This document shows, piece after piece, positions 19,424-27,433 of a stretch of DNA of 32,451 bases. This stretch comes from an uncultured Gammaproteobacteria bacterium (lineage in GTDB: Bacteria > Pseudomonadota > Gammaproteobacteria > Arenicellales > JAANXG01). The notes under the pieces were generated by a model. It was not told the DNA's origin, did not search any database, and saw only the letters and a list, made by a program, of their open reading frames with translations. The first letter of the stretch is position 1, and every line of letters begins with the position of its first letter. The position numbers and the translations under genes are program-made. The DNA lies in assembly GCA_947259875.1 (NCBI GenBank), contig CAMYNX010000063.1, forward strand, positions 1 to 32,451, read 5' to 3'.

Positions 19424-19870
19424 ATGAACGAGATTGTGAGAGCCCCTGAACGGCATTCCGTTTGGGATGTATTCAACGATTTGGATAATGTTTTTGAGGG
19501 ATTTTTACGGCCGACGCGCCGGAACTTTGAGGGCGGAGCCTTAGTGCCGGTCATGGACGTTAGCGAAACCGACCACGAGTATCTGGTTAAGGCTGAATTA
19601 CCTGGGATAAACAAGGAAGATCTGGAAATAACGATTCAAGATGGTGTGTTGACTATCAACGCGGAGACCAAGTACGAAAACGATCACAAGGAAGATGGCC
19701 GCATCATCCGCCAGGAACGTCGATATGGGAAATTCGTACGCAGCATGCGACTCGGTAACGAAGTGGACAAAGAGAAAGTCAAGGCGGAATACAGGGATGG
19801 TGTACTTTCACTCAAGCTGCCCAAGGCGGAGGCAGTGAAGCCGAAAAAAATTGAAGTCAATGTAGTCTGA
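19424..19870 (+). CDS. Small heat-shock protein, Hsp20/alpha-crystallin family
   Basis: Holdase chaperone of 148 residues. The alpha-crystallin domain runs from about residue 40 to 135: VPVMDVSETDHEYLVKAELPGINKEDLEITIQDGVLTI, then RRYGKFVRSMRLGNEVDKEKVKAEYRDGVLSLKLPKAE with the conserved A/E-x-x-x-GVL-x-L signature. The C-terminal KIEVNVV holds the I-x-V motif used for oligomer contacts. ATG 19424 follows GGAGG by 5 bases; the in-frame TTG at 19412 precedes that site and is rejected. A strong sigma-32 promoter lies upstream and a strong hairpin terminator downstream, so it is a single-gene unit. Confidence 0.95.
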   Translation: MNEIVRAPERHSVWDVFNDLDNVFEGFLRPTRRNFEGGALVPVMDVSETDHEYLVKAELPGINKEDLEITIQDGVLTINAETKYENDHKEDGRIIRQERRYGKFVRSMRLGNEVDKEKVKAEYRDGVLSLKLPKAEAVKPKKIEVNVV

Positions 19871-19896
19871 TCATAATCTGTAAATCAGGTTACAGA

Positions 19897-19928
19897 AAAT
19901 AAAGGGCCGCGCGAGCGGCCCTTTATTT
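19897..19928 (+). terminator. Strong hairpin terminator after hsp20
   Basis: Perfect 14-bp stem (AAATAAAGGGCCGC with GCGGCCCTTTATTT) and a GCGA tetraloop. The A/T-rich flanks on both sides make it usable in both directions. Confidence 0.9.
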
Positions 19929-20007
19929 ATGATTTATTGTTGTCATTCTGATCGTGAGTTAGTAGATATTTATAAGAAACTGCAAATGTGCGTCAAGCAT
20001 TTTCTCG

Positions 20008-20036
20008 TTACATATGACCCTATGATTGGGTATAGT
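20008..20036 (+). promoter_or_regulatory. Sigma-70 promoter for argB
   Basis: TTACAT (20008-20013), a 17-base spacer and TATAGT (20031-20036) lie 32 bases before the argB start, after the hsp20 terminator. Confidence 0.55.
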
Positions 20037-20038
20037 AA

Positions 20039-20962
<924 letters not shown>

Positions 20963-21283
20963 CTCCATCCGGGTCTGCGTTTAGCGAAATGCGGCGGTGG
21001 TTGACGCGCCCGGGCCCCTGCCTGACTAGATTTGGCCAGTTTGAACGCGGTCCCGAATCCATGACCGCCGCCCACGGCCATGTGAACTAGTCCTCCTGGT
21101 GGGTGGTCGTCCTTAGCGGTTGATAGCAACGGTGGCCAACTCTAGCCCCCTAAAATCTTCAGACAATTCCTACTAAAACCCCCTAAAATTTCCGGACAAT
21201 CCCTACTAACTCATTGTATTCAATACTGAAAAAGGCCAAGGCTTGGGTGGGTTACGGATCTAGCGCGCTGCCCTTAAAGTATA
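20963..21283. other. Non-coding stretch after argB
   Basis: No supportable gene on either strand. The first half is GC-rich and the second half AT-rich. It carries a two-copy 33-base tandem repeat (21146-21211) and ends at the promoter of the nonapeptide-repeat gene. It marks the border between the compact core genes and the looser accessory region. Confidence 0.6.
21146..21211 (+). repeat. Two-copy 33-base tandem repeat
   Basis: Copy 1 spans 21146-21178 and copy 2 spans 21179-21211. Both start with CCCCCTAAAAT and share the blocks GACAAT and CCTACTAA, with about six differences. Tandem ends of this type can be transposase-binding sites left by a lost insertion sequence, but no transposase remnant is seen. 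Confidence 0.75.
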
Positions 21284-21311
21284 TTGACATTTAATAATAT
21301 ACAAATATACT
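21284..21311 (+). promoter_or_regulatory. Strong sigma-70 promoter for the nonapeptide-repeat gene
   Basis: TTGACA (21284-21289), a 16-base AT-rich spacer and TATACT (21306-21311). The leader of about 60 bases contains CCCAA (21326-21330) able to pair with TTGGG (21344-21348), and a GGAG site 8 bases before the ATG. This is the best sigma-70 promoter in the window. Confidence 0.75.
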
Positions 21312-21378
21312 ACTGGACTCCTGCTCCCAAGGGGCAAAAATTTTTGGGTCTTAATACAGACATTTTTGGAGAAAACTT

Positions 21379-21876
21379 ATGAAGAAATTGATGATAACTC
21401 TGATCGTGGCATTCGGCATTAGTGGCGCCGCGATTGCAGATGAGCAAAAACCCGCCGAGGTGCCAAGCTTTGATCAAGCCTTTACACAGTTCTTTGGACA
21501 ATTCGCGGCACCCGTCTCCGGGCAGATCGGCAATACTGGGGTAATCACTCTCACCACGCCTCAGGACTTCGCGAAGTTCACGAATCCGGCTACCTACGGA
21601 CAGTTCATGAATCCGGCAACGTATGCACAGTTCATGACGCCGGCGTTTTACATGCAGTTCACCGATGTTAACAAGATCGGCGAGTGGATGAATCCAACGA
21701 GCTACGGCGTGTTCATGAATCCGGCAACTTACATGCAGTTCATGAATCCGGCGGCCTACGCTACTTTCATGAACCCGGCAACCTACATGCAGTTCATGAA
21801 TCCGCAGGCCTACACGTCTTTTTTGGATCCTAAGTTGTATACCCAGTGGCTGGATGCCACGAACTACAAAGGTTAA
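21379..21876 (+). CDS. Exported protein of eleven tandem nonapeptide repeats, function unknown
   Basis: The 165-residue product has a clear Sec signal peptide (MKKLMITLIVAFGISGAAIA, cleavage before DEQKP). A linker of about 40 residues with three Phe-rich turns (FDQAFTQFFGQF) follows, and then residues 65-163 are exactly eleven 9-residue units of consensus x-Q-F-M-N-P-A-T-Y. Unit 4 (MQFTDVNKI) is degenerate, and units 10-11 drift (TSFLDPKLY, TQWLDATNY). The mature protein has no Cys and is rich in Met, Phe, Tyr, Asn and Pro. I do not recognise the family. It could be a periplasmic or surface scaffold or coat built from short NP-capped turns. It has its own strong promoter and its own terminator. 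Confidence 0.9.
   Translation: MKKLMITLIVAFGISGAAIADEQKPAEVPSFDQAFTQFFGQFAAPVSGQIGNTGVITLTTPQDFAKFTNPATYGQFMNPATYAQFMTPAFYMQFTDVNKIGEWMNPTSYGVFMNPATYMQFMNPAAYATFMNPATYMQFMNPQAYTSFLDPKLYTQWLDATNYKG
21571..21867 (+). repeat. 27-base coding repeat, 11 units
   Basis: DNA encoding the eleven nonapeptides, unbroken in register. The blocks TTCATGAATCCGGC and TACATGCAGTTCATGAA recur almost unchanged, indicating fairly recent unit duplication. Copy-number change by slippage or recombination would keep the frame. Confidence 0.85.
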
Positions 21877-21908
21877 TTCTTTACCCCTGTTAGCCTTTAT
21901 ACAAAGAG

Positions 21909-21940
21909 ACGGGCAAGGTTATCGCCTTGCCCGTTTTTTT
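21909..21940 (+). terminator. Rho-independent terminator after the nonapeptide-repeat gene
   Basis: Perfect 10-bp stem ACGGGCAAGG / CCTTGCCCGT with a 6-base loop (TTATCG), followed by seven T. Confidence 0.95.
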
Positions 21941-21960
21941 ATGTCTATCGGAACATACAG

Positions 21961-22623
21961 TTATAAATATTGACTGCCGACCGCGAGTTGTTTGCATCGC
22001 GCGACGTTCTCCATCATTCGCCGTTCGAAGTCATTGACTAGTGCTTCGATTGCAGATCTCAATTGCTTTTTATCTACAAAAAACGGCTCACCGATAGATA
22101 TGTATACAGTGGAAAAGGGTTTGGGGATTTTGTGCTGGTCCCAACTCTTTTTGAGCTCCCACTGTCGTGACGCCTCGATATGATACGGAACCAGAGGACA
22201 CGCGGAGAGTCCGGCAATCCATAACGCCCCGGGTTGGAGTTGGTACTTGGGTCCGCGGGGTCCGTCCGGGGTTACCGCCGCCAAGCGCCCGGCGCGAAGC
22301 GCCCGCACCATATCTCGAACTGCTTTATCCCCTGCGGCAGAACTCGAGCCACGAATGGGCTCATTGCCGAATGCGGCAATCCCGCGGGCTATGAGTTCCC
22401 CATCCTCGCTGGCGCTGGCCATCATTGCAACACTCTGACCGCGTTCGGCCCACACCGCGGCGGCGGTGTTATTGTGCCAGGCGGCATAGATCCATGGTTG
22501 CCCTTGTGTCTTGAGTTTCTCGATGTTCTCCTCGCCAACACGTCGCACCCGGCATGTGATCATGACCGCATGCATGATCCACTTATAAAGAATAGGAATA
22601 GTAGTAAGAACGAGTGGGTTCAA
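21961..22623 (-). CDS. DUF374 lysophospholipid-acyltransferase-like protein
   Basis: About 220 residues, related to the LPLAT/LpxL-type acyltransferases and probably attached to the inner membrane by the N-terminal hydrophobic segment. Family landmarks are IYAAWHNN (H50, active-site region), MMASASEDGELIARGIAAFG, PIRGSSSAAG, AVTPDGPRGPKYQLQPGA and SACPLVPYHIEAS. The start is uncertain: TTG at 22623 is the most upstream usual codon, and the frame runs open only to a TAA at 22648-22650 formed at the outer edge of the neighbouring inverted-repeat element. The element may therefore have trimmed the original N-terminus or cut the gene from its promoter. The lpxD-like gene upstream has the same orientation, which suggests a former two-gene envelope-lipid unit. 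Confidence 0.85.
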   Translation of the reverse strand: MNPLVLTTIPILYKWIMHAVMITCRVRRVGEENIEKLKTQGQPWIYAAWHNNTAAAVWAERGQSVAMMASASEDGELIARGIAAFGNEPIRGSSSAAGDKAVRDMVRALRAGRLAAVTPDGPRGPKYQLQPGALWIAGLSACPLVPYHIEASRQWELKKSWDQHKIPKPFSTVYISIGEPFFVDKKQLRSAIEALVNDFERRMMENVARCKQLAVGSQYL

Positions 22624-22648
22624 GCTGGTGCCAAGAAGACTGGAGAGT

Positions 22649-23005
22649 TAGCCCGCACATTGCACCAAGGATCCCGGATGATGGCGACGGGACTTGTGCT
22701 GGGGGGAGACGCGGTGCTTGTGCTGTGCGGAGTCACATTGCTTGTGCCGCAGGGTCGGGCGGCTGGTTCCCCTGCTGCGCAGGGACAAGCCCCCTGCTGT
22801 GCGGGGACGAGCGCCGCGCTGGAGCGAAATGCCTAGCCGTAGCTATGGGTTGAGTGAAGCGCAAGCCCAGGCGTTCGAGGCCGAGCCAGCGCCGCGATAA
22901 GCCCAACTCGGGGTCCAAAACGTGGCGCCGAGCATTTAGCGAATTCATTACCTCAAACAAAGTGTTAGATCCTGTTTTCGCTGCCTTGGTGCAATATGCG
23001 GTTTA
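22649..23005. mobile_element. MITE-like element 1 (357 bp) with 22-bp terminal inverted repeats
   Basis: The left end begins TAGCCCGCACATTGCACC (22649-22670). The right end (22984-23005) ends GGTGCAATATGCGGTTTA, and the two pair at 19 of 22 positions. The interior is GC-rich, has no transposase, and shares blocks with element 2 in the same orientation: GGATCCCGGATG just inside the left end, CCCCCTGCTGTGCGG, AGCGCCGCGC and CTATGGGT. Both ends begin with TA, which could be a TA target duplication (as for IS630/Tc1-type elements) or part of the repeat. The right end overlaps the lpxD stop codon. Confidence 0.8.
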
Positions 23006-23968
23006 GTGGTCACTGAGCTTCGCGATCTTTTTTTCCAGTGTCTGAAGCCGCTGACGCAACTCGTAAAGTTTGCGAAACGTTGCGATGTTGCGGCGATATT
23101 CATGAAATGGCTGCGGGGGTGTGGTCGCATAGACGCCGGGTTCCGTGATGTCTTCCGTCACCCCGCACCGATGTACCAAGATGACGTCGTCGGTGACCGT
23201 CTTGTGATCGAGGGTCCCGGTCTGGCCGGTGGCAATGACCCGTTTGCCGAAACGGGTCGAGCCAGCGATGCCGGTTTGCGCAACAATAATGCAGTCTTCA
23301 CCCAAGAACACGTTATGCCCAATATGGCACAACGCATCAAGCTTGCAGCCGGCGCTGATGCGTGTTTCCAAATAGGTGGCACGATCAATAGTGCAATTGG
23401 CCCCCACTACCACATCATCTTCAATGACCACATTGCCGCGCTGAGGTATGCGGTGGCTCTTCTTGTTGTCATCTTGAACAAAACCGAATCCCTCGGCGCC
23501 GATGACACAACCTGGCTTCAAGATAACTCGCTTGCCGATTTTGCATCCATGCCCAATGAACACCCCGGGATGGATCACCGTGTCATCCCCGATTACCGCG
23601 TCATGTTCGATAACCGCGTTGGCCAACAATACGCAATTTTCCCCCAGTTGCACATCGCGGCCGATGATCACCCCGGGACCGATCATGACGTTTGACGGCA
23701 ACACCGACGACTCATGAACAACCGCGCTGGGGTGGTGTGCTCCCCATTCCGACGCGCGCAAGTCGTAATCGAAAAATGCTGCGCGCACGATGGCATGTGA
23801 CAGCTTTACATTCGACGAGACGATGACGCTGAGACCGCTGAATTCGGACTTCAAGGACTCGTTGGTGATCACCGCGGCTGGCGCGGCTTCGGCAACGGAA
23901 GTCACGTTTTCCGGGCTATCGATGCACACCAAGCTGCCAGTGATCGGATGTTCGGCGGGAGACATCAC
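23003..23968 (-). CDS. lpxD: LpxD-like UDP-3-O-acylglucosamine N-acyltransferase, N-terminus interrupted
   Basis: Lipid A pathway acyltransferase with a left-handed beta-helix of hexapeptide repeats (VMIGPGVIIGRDVQLGENC onward). The open frame gives 321 residues from GTG 23968. Catalytic His218 is in LCHIGHNVFLG, with AEGFGFVQD and AQTGIAGSTRFGK also conserved; the C-terminal coiled-coil (LYELRQRLQTLEKKI) is canonical. Homology extends upstream of the GTG (LSEIGQLLERNDLLIERLGDD), as in the LpxD uridine-binding domain. That part is cut off from a plausible GTG (24052) by a TAG at 24044-24046. It lies outside the usual bamA-skp-lpxD-fabZ-lpxA cluster, so it is probably a second, partly decayed copy. 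Its TAA stop falls within the end of element 1. Confidence 0.88.
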   Translation of the reverse strand: MMSPAEHPITGSLVCIDSPENVTSVAEAAPAAVITNESLKSEFSGLSVIVSSNVKLSHAIVRAAFFDYDLRASEWGAHHPSAVVHESSVLPSNVMIGPGVIIGRDVQLGENCVLLANAVIEHDAVIGDDTVIHPGVFIGHGCKIGKRVILKPGCVIGAEGFGFVQDDNKKSHRIPQRGNVVIEDDVVVGANCTIDRATYLETRISAGCKLDALCHIGHNVFLGEDCIIVAQTGIAGSTRFGKRVIATGQTGTLDHKTVTDDVILVHRCGVTEDITEPGVYATTPPQPFHEYRRNIATFRKLYELRQRLQTLEKKIAKLSDH

Positions 23969-24101
23969 GTCGAGAGCGATATCATCGCCTAGCCGCTCAA
24001 TGAGCAGGTCATTACGCTCAAGTAATTGCCCGATCTCAGAAAGCTATGCCACGATATTCACATTGTCTGCTATTGGAAGCGAAGATAACACAGACCACAA
24101 C

Positions 24102-24393
24102 TAGCCCGCATTTCTCACCAGGATCCCGGATGCTGGCGCCGGACTCGTGCAGCTGCGCCCCCTGCTGTGCGGAGGCAAGCGCCGCGCCTGGAACGGGACC
24201 CATCGCGGGCTATGGGTCGAGCGAGGGCCAAGCGCAGATGCGCGAGAACCAGCCACGGCCGGGATAACCCCGCGACTATTCTCGCTAAACAAACTGGAGG
24301 CTCGTATGTTGCCATTTCACCGCAGTGACACTGCGGAACTCTTAGCTGGGCACCATGAATAGTCACGGGGTGCCTGGTGAGAAATGCGAGCTA
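24102..24393. mobile_element. MITE-like element 2 (292 bp) with 21-bp terminal inverted repeats
   Basis: The left end begins TAGCCCGCATTTCTCACC (24102-24122). The right end (24373-24393) ends GGTGAGAAATGCGAGCTA, and they pair at 20 of 21 positions. There is no transposase ORF. The interior is related to element 1 and also holds a perfect 8-bp palindrome, CCGCAGTG-A-CACTGCGG (24320-24336). It lies about 50 bases upstream of the original lpxD start region. No longer target duplication than TA is visible. Confidence 0.85.
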
Positions 24394-24676
24394 ATGAGAG
24401 TGGAGCAACAGCGCCGGATGCCTATAGCGGTGGTATGCGGCCACTTTCGCGGCAGCCTCGGGGGTTCACTTTGCAGGTGGATCAGTTTCAAGTGCAAGTC
24501 AACAGGCTAAACGCCCTAAGCGATGAGGCGCTCGAGCTTTTTGGCATTTTCAGGGATGATCCAACATAGAGGCAATATTGCGAGGTTTCGAATTAGCTGC
24601 TCGCCGCAACAACGATGAATTATCGTATCCTCTAGGTGTCGTATTGCGCGAGGTTCAGACTCGCGCGGCGCCACGG
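24394..24676. other. Non-coding stretch between element 2 and the metallo-hydrolase gene
   Basis: Only short open frames occur here. One of them begins inside the end of element 2 and encodes VDQFQVQVNRLNALSDEALEL, which I do not recognise. I see no promoter or gene that can be supported; it may be remnants of older genes. Confidence 0.4.
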
Positions 24677-25438
24677 CTAATAATGAATGACTTCCCCGTT
24701 GTTCAGAAATCTGAACGCCGAATTTTCCTGTGCTTCGATTTCTTTGCGTATTTGTTGTGCATACTTGGGCTTTAGATGATAAAGCGCTATCGGCGTGTTT
24801 TCTCTTTCAAACTTGATCAACTCCTTTTTCAGCGTCGCCGGAGTAAAATGTTTGGATGCATCCGCTATGGCTTGCAGCGCGTTCGGAAAAGCGAGTTCTA
24901 CAAAAAATCCTCTAATATTTTTATATGTTTTGCAAACCTCCCAAATTCTATCCGTGGGCCCGGTATCGCCACTAATTACGACCGAACCCTCTTGATCTTC
25001 TAACACAAATCCCACGGAAGGCACCACGTGGTTAACGCGTACAGGACGTACTGTAATGTCTCCAAAGTCGTATTTCGTTTCCGCTTCAATGTCGTGCAGT
25101 ACGTAAAAGGGGTTCTGAGGAGATGGAATTCTAGTGAAGTTCGGCCAAATGGCATTATTAAAGAAATGCTCCTTAAGACGGCGGTTGACTTCAGGCAAGG
25201 CGTATAAATTAATTCTATCGATCTCGCCGAGCATGTTGTCGGCCAAAAAGCCCAAGTCCCTAATGTGATCAAGATGAGTATGGCTTATTAAGATGTCTCG
25301 TATCTTACTTTGCGCATCGAAATCCAAACCTCCACAGACACTTCCCGCATCGACAAAAAGAGATTCACTCAGTTGGAAACAAGTTGTGAGTTTCCCCGGT
25401 GCAACACCGCCGTCACAACCTACAACATGAATTTGCAT
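24677..25438 (-). CDS. Metallo-beta-lactamase-fold hydrolase, class II cyclic-nucleotide phosphodiesterase-like
   Basis: Cytosolic metal-dependent hydrolase of 253 residues. The metal-binding motif HTHLDH is at residues 53-58, preceded by LFVDAGSVCGGLDF. Later ligands are likely in VRPVRVNHVVPSVGFVLED and VVISGDTGPTDRIWE (Asp). The overall layout (GCDGG at the N-terminus, long insert, GDTGPT) resembles class II cAMP phosphodiesterases of the CpdP/PDE1 type. The substrate here is unproven; cyclic nucleotides are the first guess. The gene and its upstream region are more AT-rich than the core genes. Confidence 0.8.
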   Translation of the reverse strand: MQIHVVGCDGGVAPGKLTTCFQLSESLFVDAGSVCGGLDFDAQSKIRDILISHTHLDHIRDLGFLADNMLGEIDRINLYALPEVNRRLKEHFFNNAIWPNFTRIPSPQNPFYVLHDIEAETKYDFGDITVRPVRVNHVVPSVGFVLEDQEGSVVISGDTGPTDRIWEVCKTYKNIRGFFVELAFPNALQAIADASKHFTPATLKKELIKFERENTPIALYHLKPKYAQQIRKEIEAQENSAFRFLNNGEVIHY

Positions 25439-25830
25439 TTATTTTTGAGTACCGTGACCTGCTTTAACAATTTGTTGCAATATACAACATTGGTAGCCTC
25501 TTCTCATCGATAATATGAGTGCTTATCTGGTAACAGAAAGGCGTCGATTTAATTATGTCCGACCTGGATTTACCATAGGACAGCTCAGATAGAAAGAAAA
25601 TCCGATCACTTATCGGCATTATTGTCTTGGGTTTGCGCAACAGTAGACCGGGGTTCCAAGAGAGCATATTTAATGAAGTTCACAAGATCACTAGTCATGC
25701 GCCCACGTCCTTATATCTCGTACAGGTTATATACATGATGATCAACAAATCAAGTCGCTGCACTTTAACGTCCAAGCATCGAAATTACTGCTACACTCTA
25801 TGAGTCCTTTAACTTTAAAGCACATCATCC
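25439..25830. other. AT-rich divergent intergenic region
   Basis: This 392-base region separates the - strand hydrolase from the + strand SGNH gene and must hold both their promoters. It contains a small inverted repeat, GTTGCAATATACAAC, near 25473-25487. No clear -35/-10 pair or gene can be supported. Confidence 0.4.
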
Positions 25831-26844
25831 ATGCGAAAAGCTGCCCTAACGGTAGCGTCGGCTTTGGTCGGTCTCGTCTTCGCCCTGTTCATCGTCGAAC
25901 TTGGCTACCGCGCATACCTTTGGGCCTTTTCTCCAGTATTGGTTTATCAGCCGGGGGGTAAGCACCTCCATCCGAATGGTCATGGCGATTACCGGGGCGG
26001 ACACACAACCCTTGATAAGTTCGGTCTAAGGACAGTCCTCGACGAAGAAGTAAGGAACAGGACGACTCGCATATTGGTCATTGGGGACAGTCTGACATTT
26101 GGGGCTGGGGTCAATGATGACGACACGTTTGTCCATCTATTGAACGAAAGGTACGCGATGCAAGATGTCGGTTTCATAAACCTGGGCTTTCCCGGTCTTG
26201 ATACTTGGATGCTAAGGTCGATCTTCTTCGGTAGGGAGGATGATTATCGCCCTTATTATGGGGTACTTTGGGTGTACTACATCAATGATGCGCGAACCAA
26301 TGCTGCCTACTTACCGATCCAAAAGAAATACGACATGACGTTGTATTCCGACGGCAGGTTTGCCTCCGCAGAGAACGCGGTGTGGCGGTATCTAAAATCG
26401 CCTGCGTTGATCAAACATTTGGTAGTCAATATTATTGCCAGATTTAAGGACAACAAGAAAACCCAAGGGGATGATGTGGCTTGGCGAAAATATTATGAAC
26501 TCAGTATGCTCAGCTATCATCCGTATGCGATCAACCGTCGGATTGAGATGAGATATCTCAAAGAGATCATGGGTTGGATGGATGAGAGAGGCGTCAAACT
26601 CTGGTTTATGCTTGCGCCAGCCTTGGATCAGTTGACAGATAATAGAGCCGACCCGCAAGATTTCATTAGATCCGTTGTCGACTCGAAACGTTACCCGATA
26701 CTCGATCTTTTACCTGAATTTCAGAAGTTGGTATTGCCTGAGACTTTCTATAAGCATAATGATCATGGTCATTGGAACCCCAAAGGCCACGCATTCGTTG
26801 CTGATGAAATCGTGCGCTTCCTAGGTAAACCAGTCCAACCCTGA
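25831..26844 (+). CDS. Membrane-anchored SGNH/GDSL hydrolase
   Basis: The 337-residue protein has one N-terminal transmembrane segment (ALTVASALVGLVFALFIVEL), so the catalytic domain is probably periplasmic. Block I is ILVIGDSLTFGAGVNDDDTF with nucleophile Ser87. Block V is DHGHWNPKGH with Asp311 and His314. The proteins most similar in layout act on acyl groups of polysaccharides or lipids, but the substrate is not visible from the sequence. It stands alone: the neighbour downstream is on the opposite strand. GC content is lower than in the his-pet region. Confidence 0.82.
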   Translation: MRKAALTVASALVGLVFALFIVELGYRAYLWAFSPVLVYQPGGKHLHPNGHGDYRGGHTTLDKFGLRTVLDEEVRNRTTRILVIGDSLTFGAGVNDDDTFVHLLNERYAMQDVGFINLGFPGLDTWMLRSIFFGREDDYRPYYGVLWVYYINDARTNAAYLPIQKKYDMTLYSDGRFASAENAVWRYLKSPALIKHLVVNIIARFKDNKKTQGDDVAWRKYYELSMLSYHPYAINRRIEMRYLKEIMGWMDERGVKLWFMLAPALDQLTDNRADPQDFIRSVVDSKRYPILDLLPEFQKLVLPETFYKHNDHGHWNPKGHAFVADEIVRFLGKPVQP

Positions 26845-26876
26845 AGATATTTTCGCTGACGATGAGGTGTGAGGCG

Positions 26877-27173
26877 TCAATTGGTGTGCAGGATTCGACA
26901 CCCGTAGCTGAACAACCCCCACCAACGATGATGTCCTTGACGTATGACTTCAGCCTTGATCTTTATATGATCTTCATCTGCTTCTGACGGCGCTACAATC
27001 TCGATTTCCTGCCCGAGTTCAAGCTTGCGCCTCGCCATGAGGTATAAGCCCAGCCTTCCGAGGTTGACTAGGTGCGCGTTTTCGTAACTGTTCGTCTTGT
27101 CGATTCGCAGACGAACACGAGTTCGTATGTCTCGGCGGACAGTTCGGCGCCGGTCGTTGTTGGGTTTTTCCAT
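26877..27173 (-). CDS. PilZ-domain protein
   Basis: A 98-residue single-domain PilZ protein, the family that binds c-di-GMP and controls motility or exopolysaccharide. The Arg-rich N-terminal switch (DRRRTVRRDIRTRVRLRI) contains the RxxxR motif. The second motif, normally (D/N)xSxxG, reads NLGRLG (37-42), with Gly in place of Ser. The end YGCRILHTN is typical. Binding may be weakened by the substitution, but this is not certain. No diguanylate cyclase is encoded nearby. Confidence 0.78.
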   Translation of the reverse strand: MEKPNNDRRRTVRRDIRTRVRLRIDKTNSYENAHLVNLGRLGLYLMARRKLELGQEIEIVAPSEADEDHIKIKAEVIRQGHHRWWGLFSYGCRILHTN

Positions 27174-27433
27174 ATAGACTTCTGCTGGACAGGTTGTAGC
27201 TGACGTGTCAGTAAACGCGCTGTGTTTGGTTACAGTTTTTTCTGCAGGATGTCCTCCCGCTGGTCAAATTCACGTAGTCCCAGTGACGAACAACGTCGCG
27301 AGAAACATTCTTACACCAGCAACTAGCTAGTTTAGACCGTGTCACGACTTTTACCACAACTTATTGAAAAATTAACGAAAGATTACCCAGGGCCGAAACA
27401 GCCACGTGCCGGCCAGCCATTGTGTTAGGCTTT

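Noticed and set aside
21571-21867. Regularly repeated DNA that might be taken for a CRISPR-like array
   Set aside because: The 27-base units are contiguous, without spacers, and encode an in-frame exported protein.
22234-22836. 200-codon + strand ORF across the DUF374 gene and element 1
   Set aside because: It lies antisense to a gene with clear family motifs and then runs through GC-rich element DNA. It has no recognisable motif.
23006-23695. 229-codon + strand ORF opposite lpxD
   Set aside because: It is an antisense shadow of the hexapeptide-repeat gene.
24384-24569. 61-codon ORF starting in the end of element 2
   Set aside because: It has no ribosome-binding site and no family resemblance, and its start lies inside the terminal repeat.
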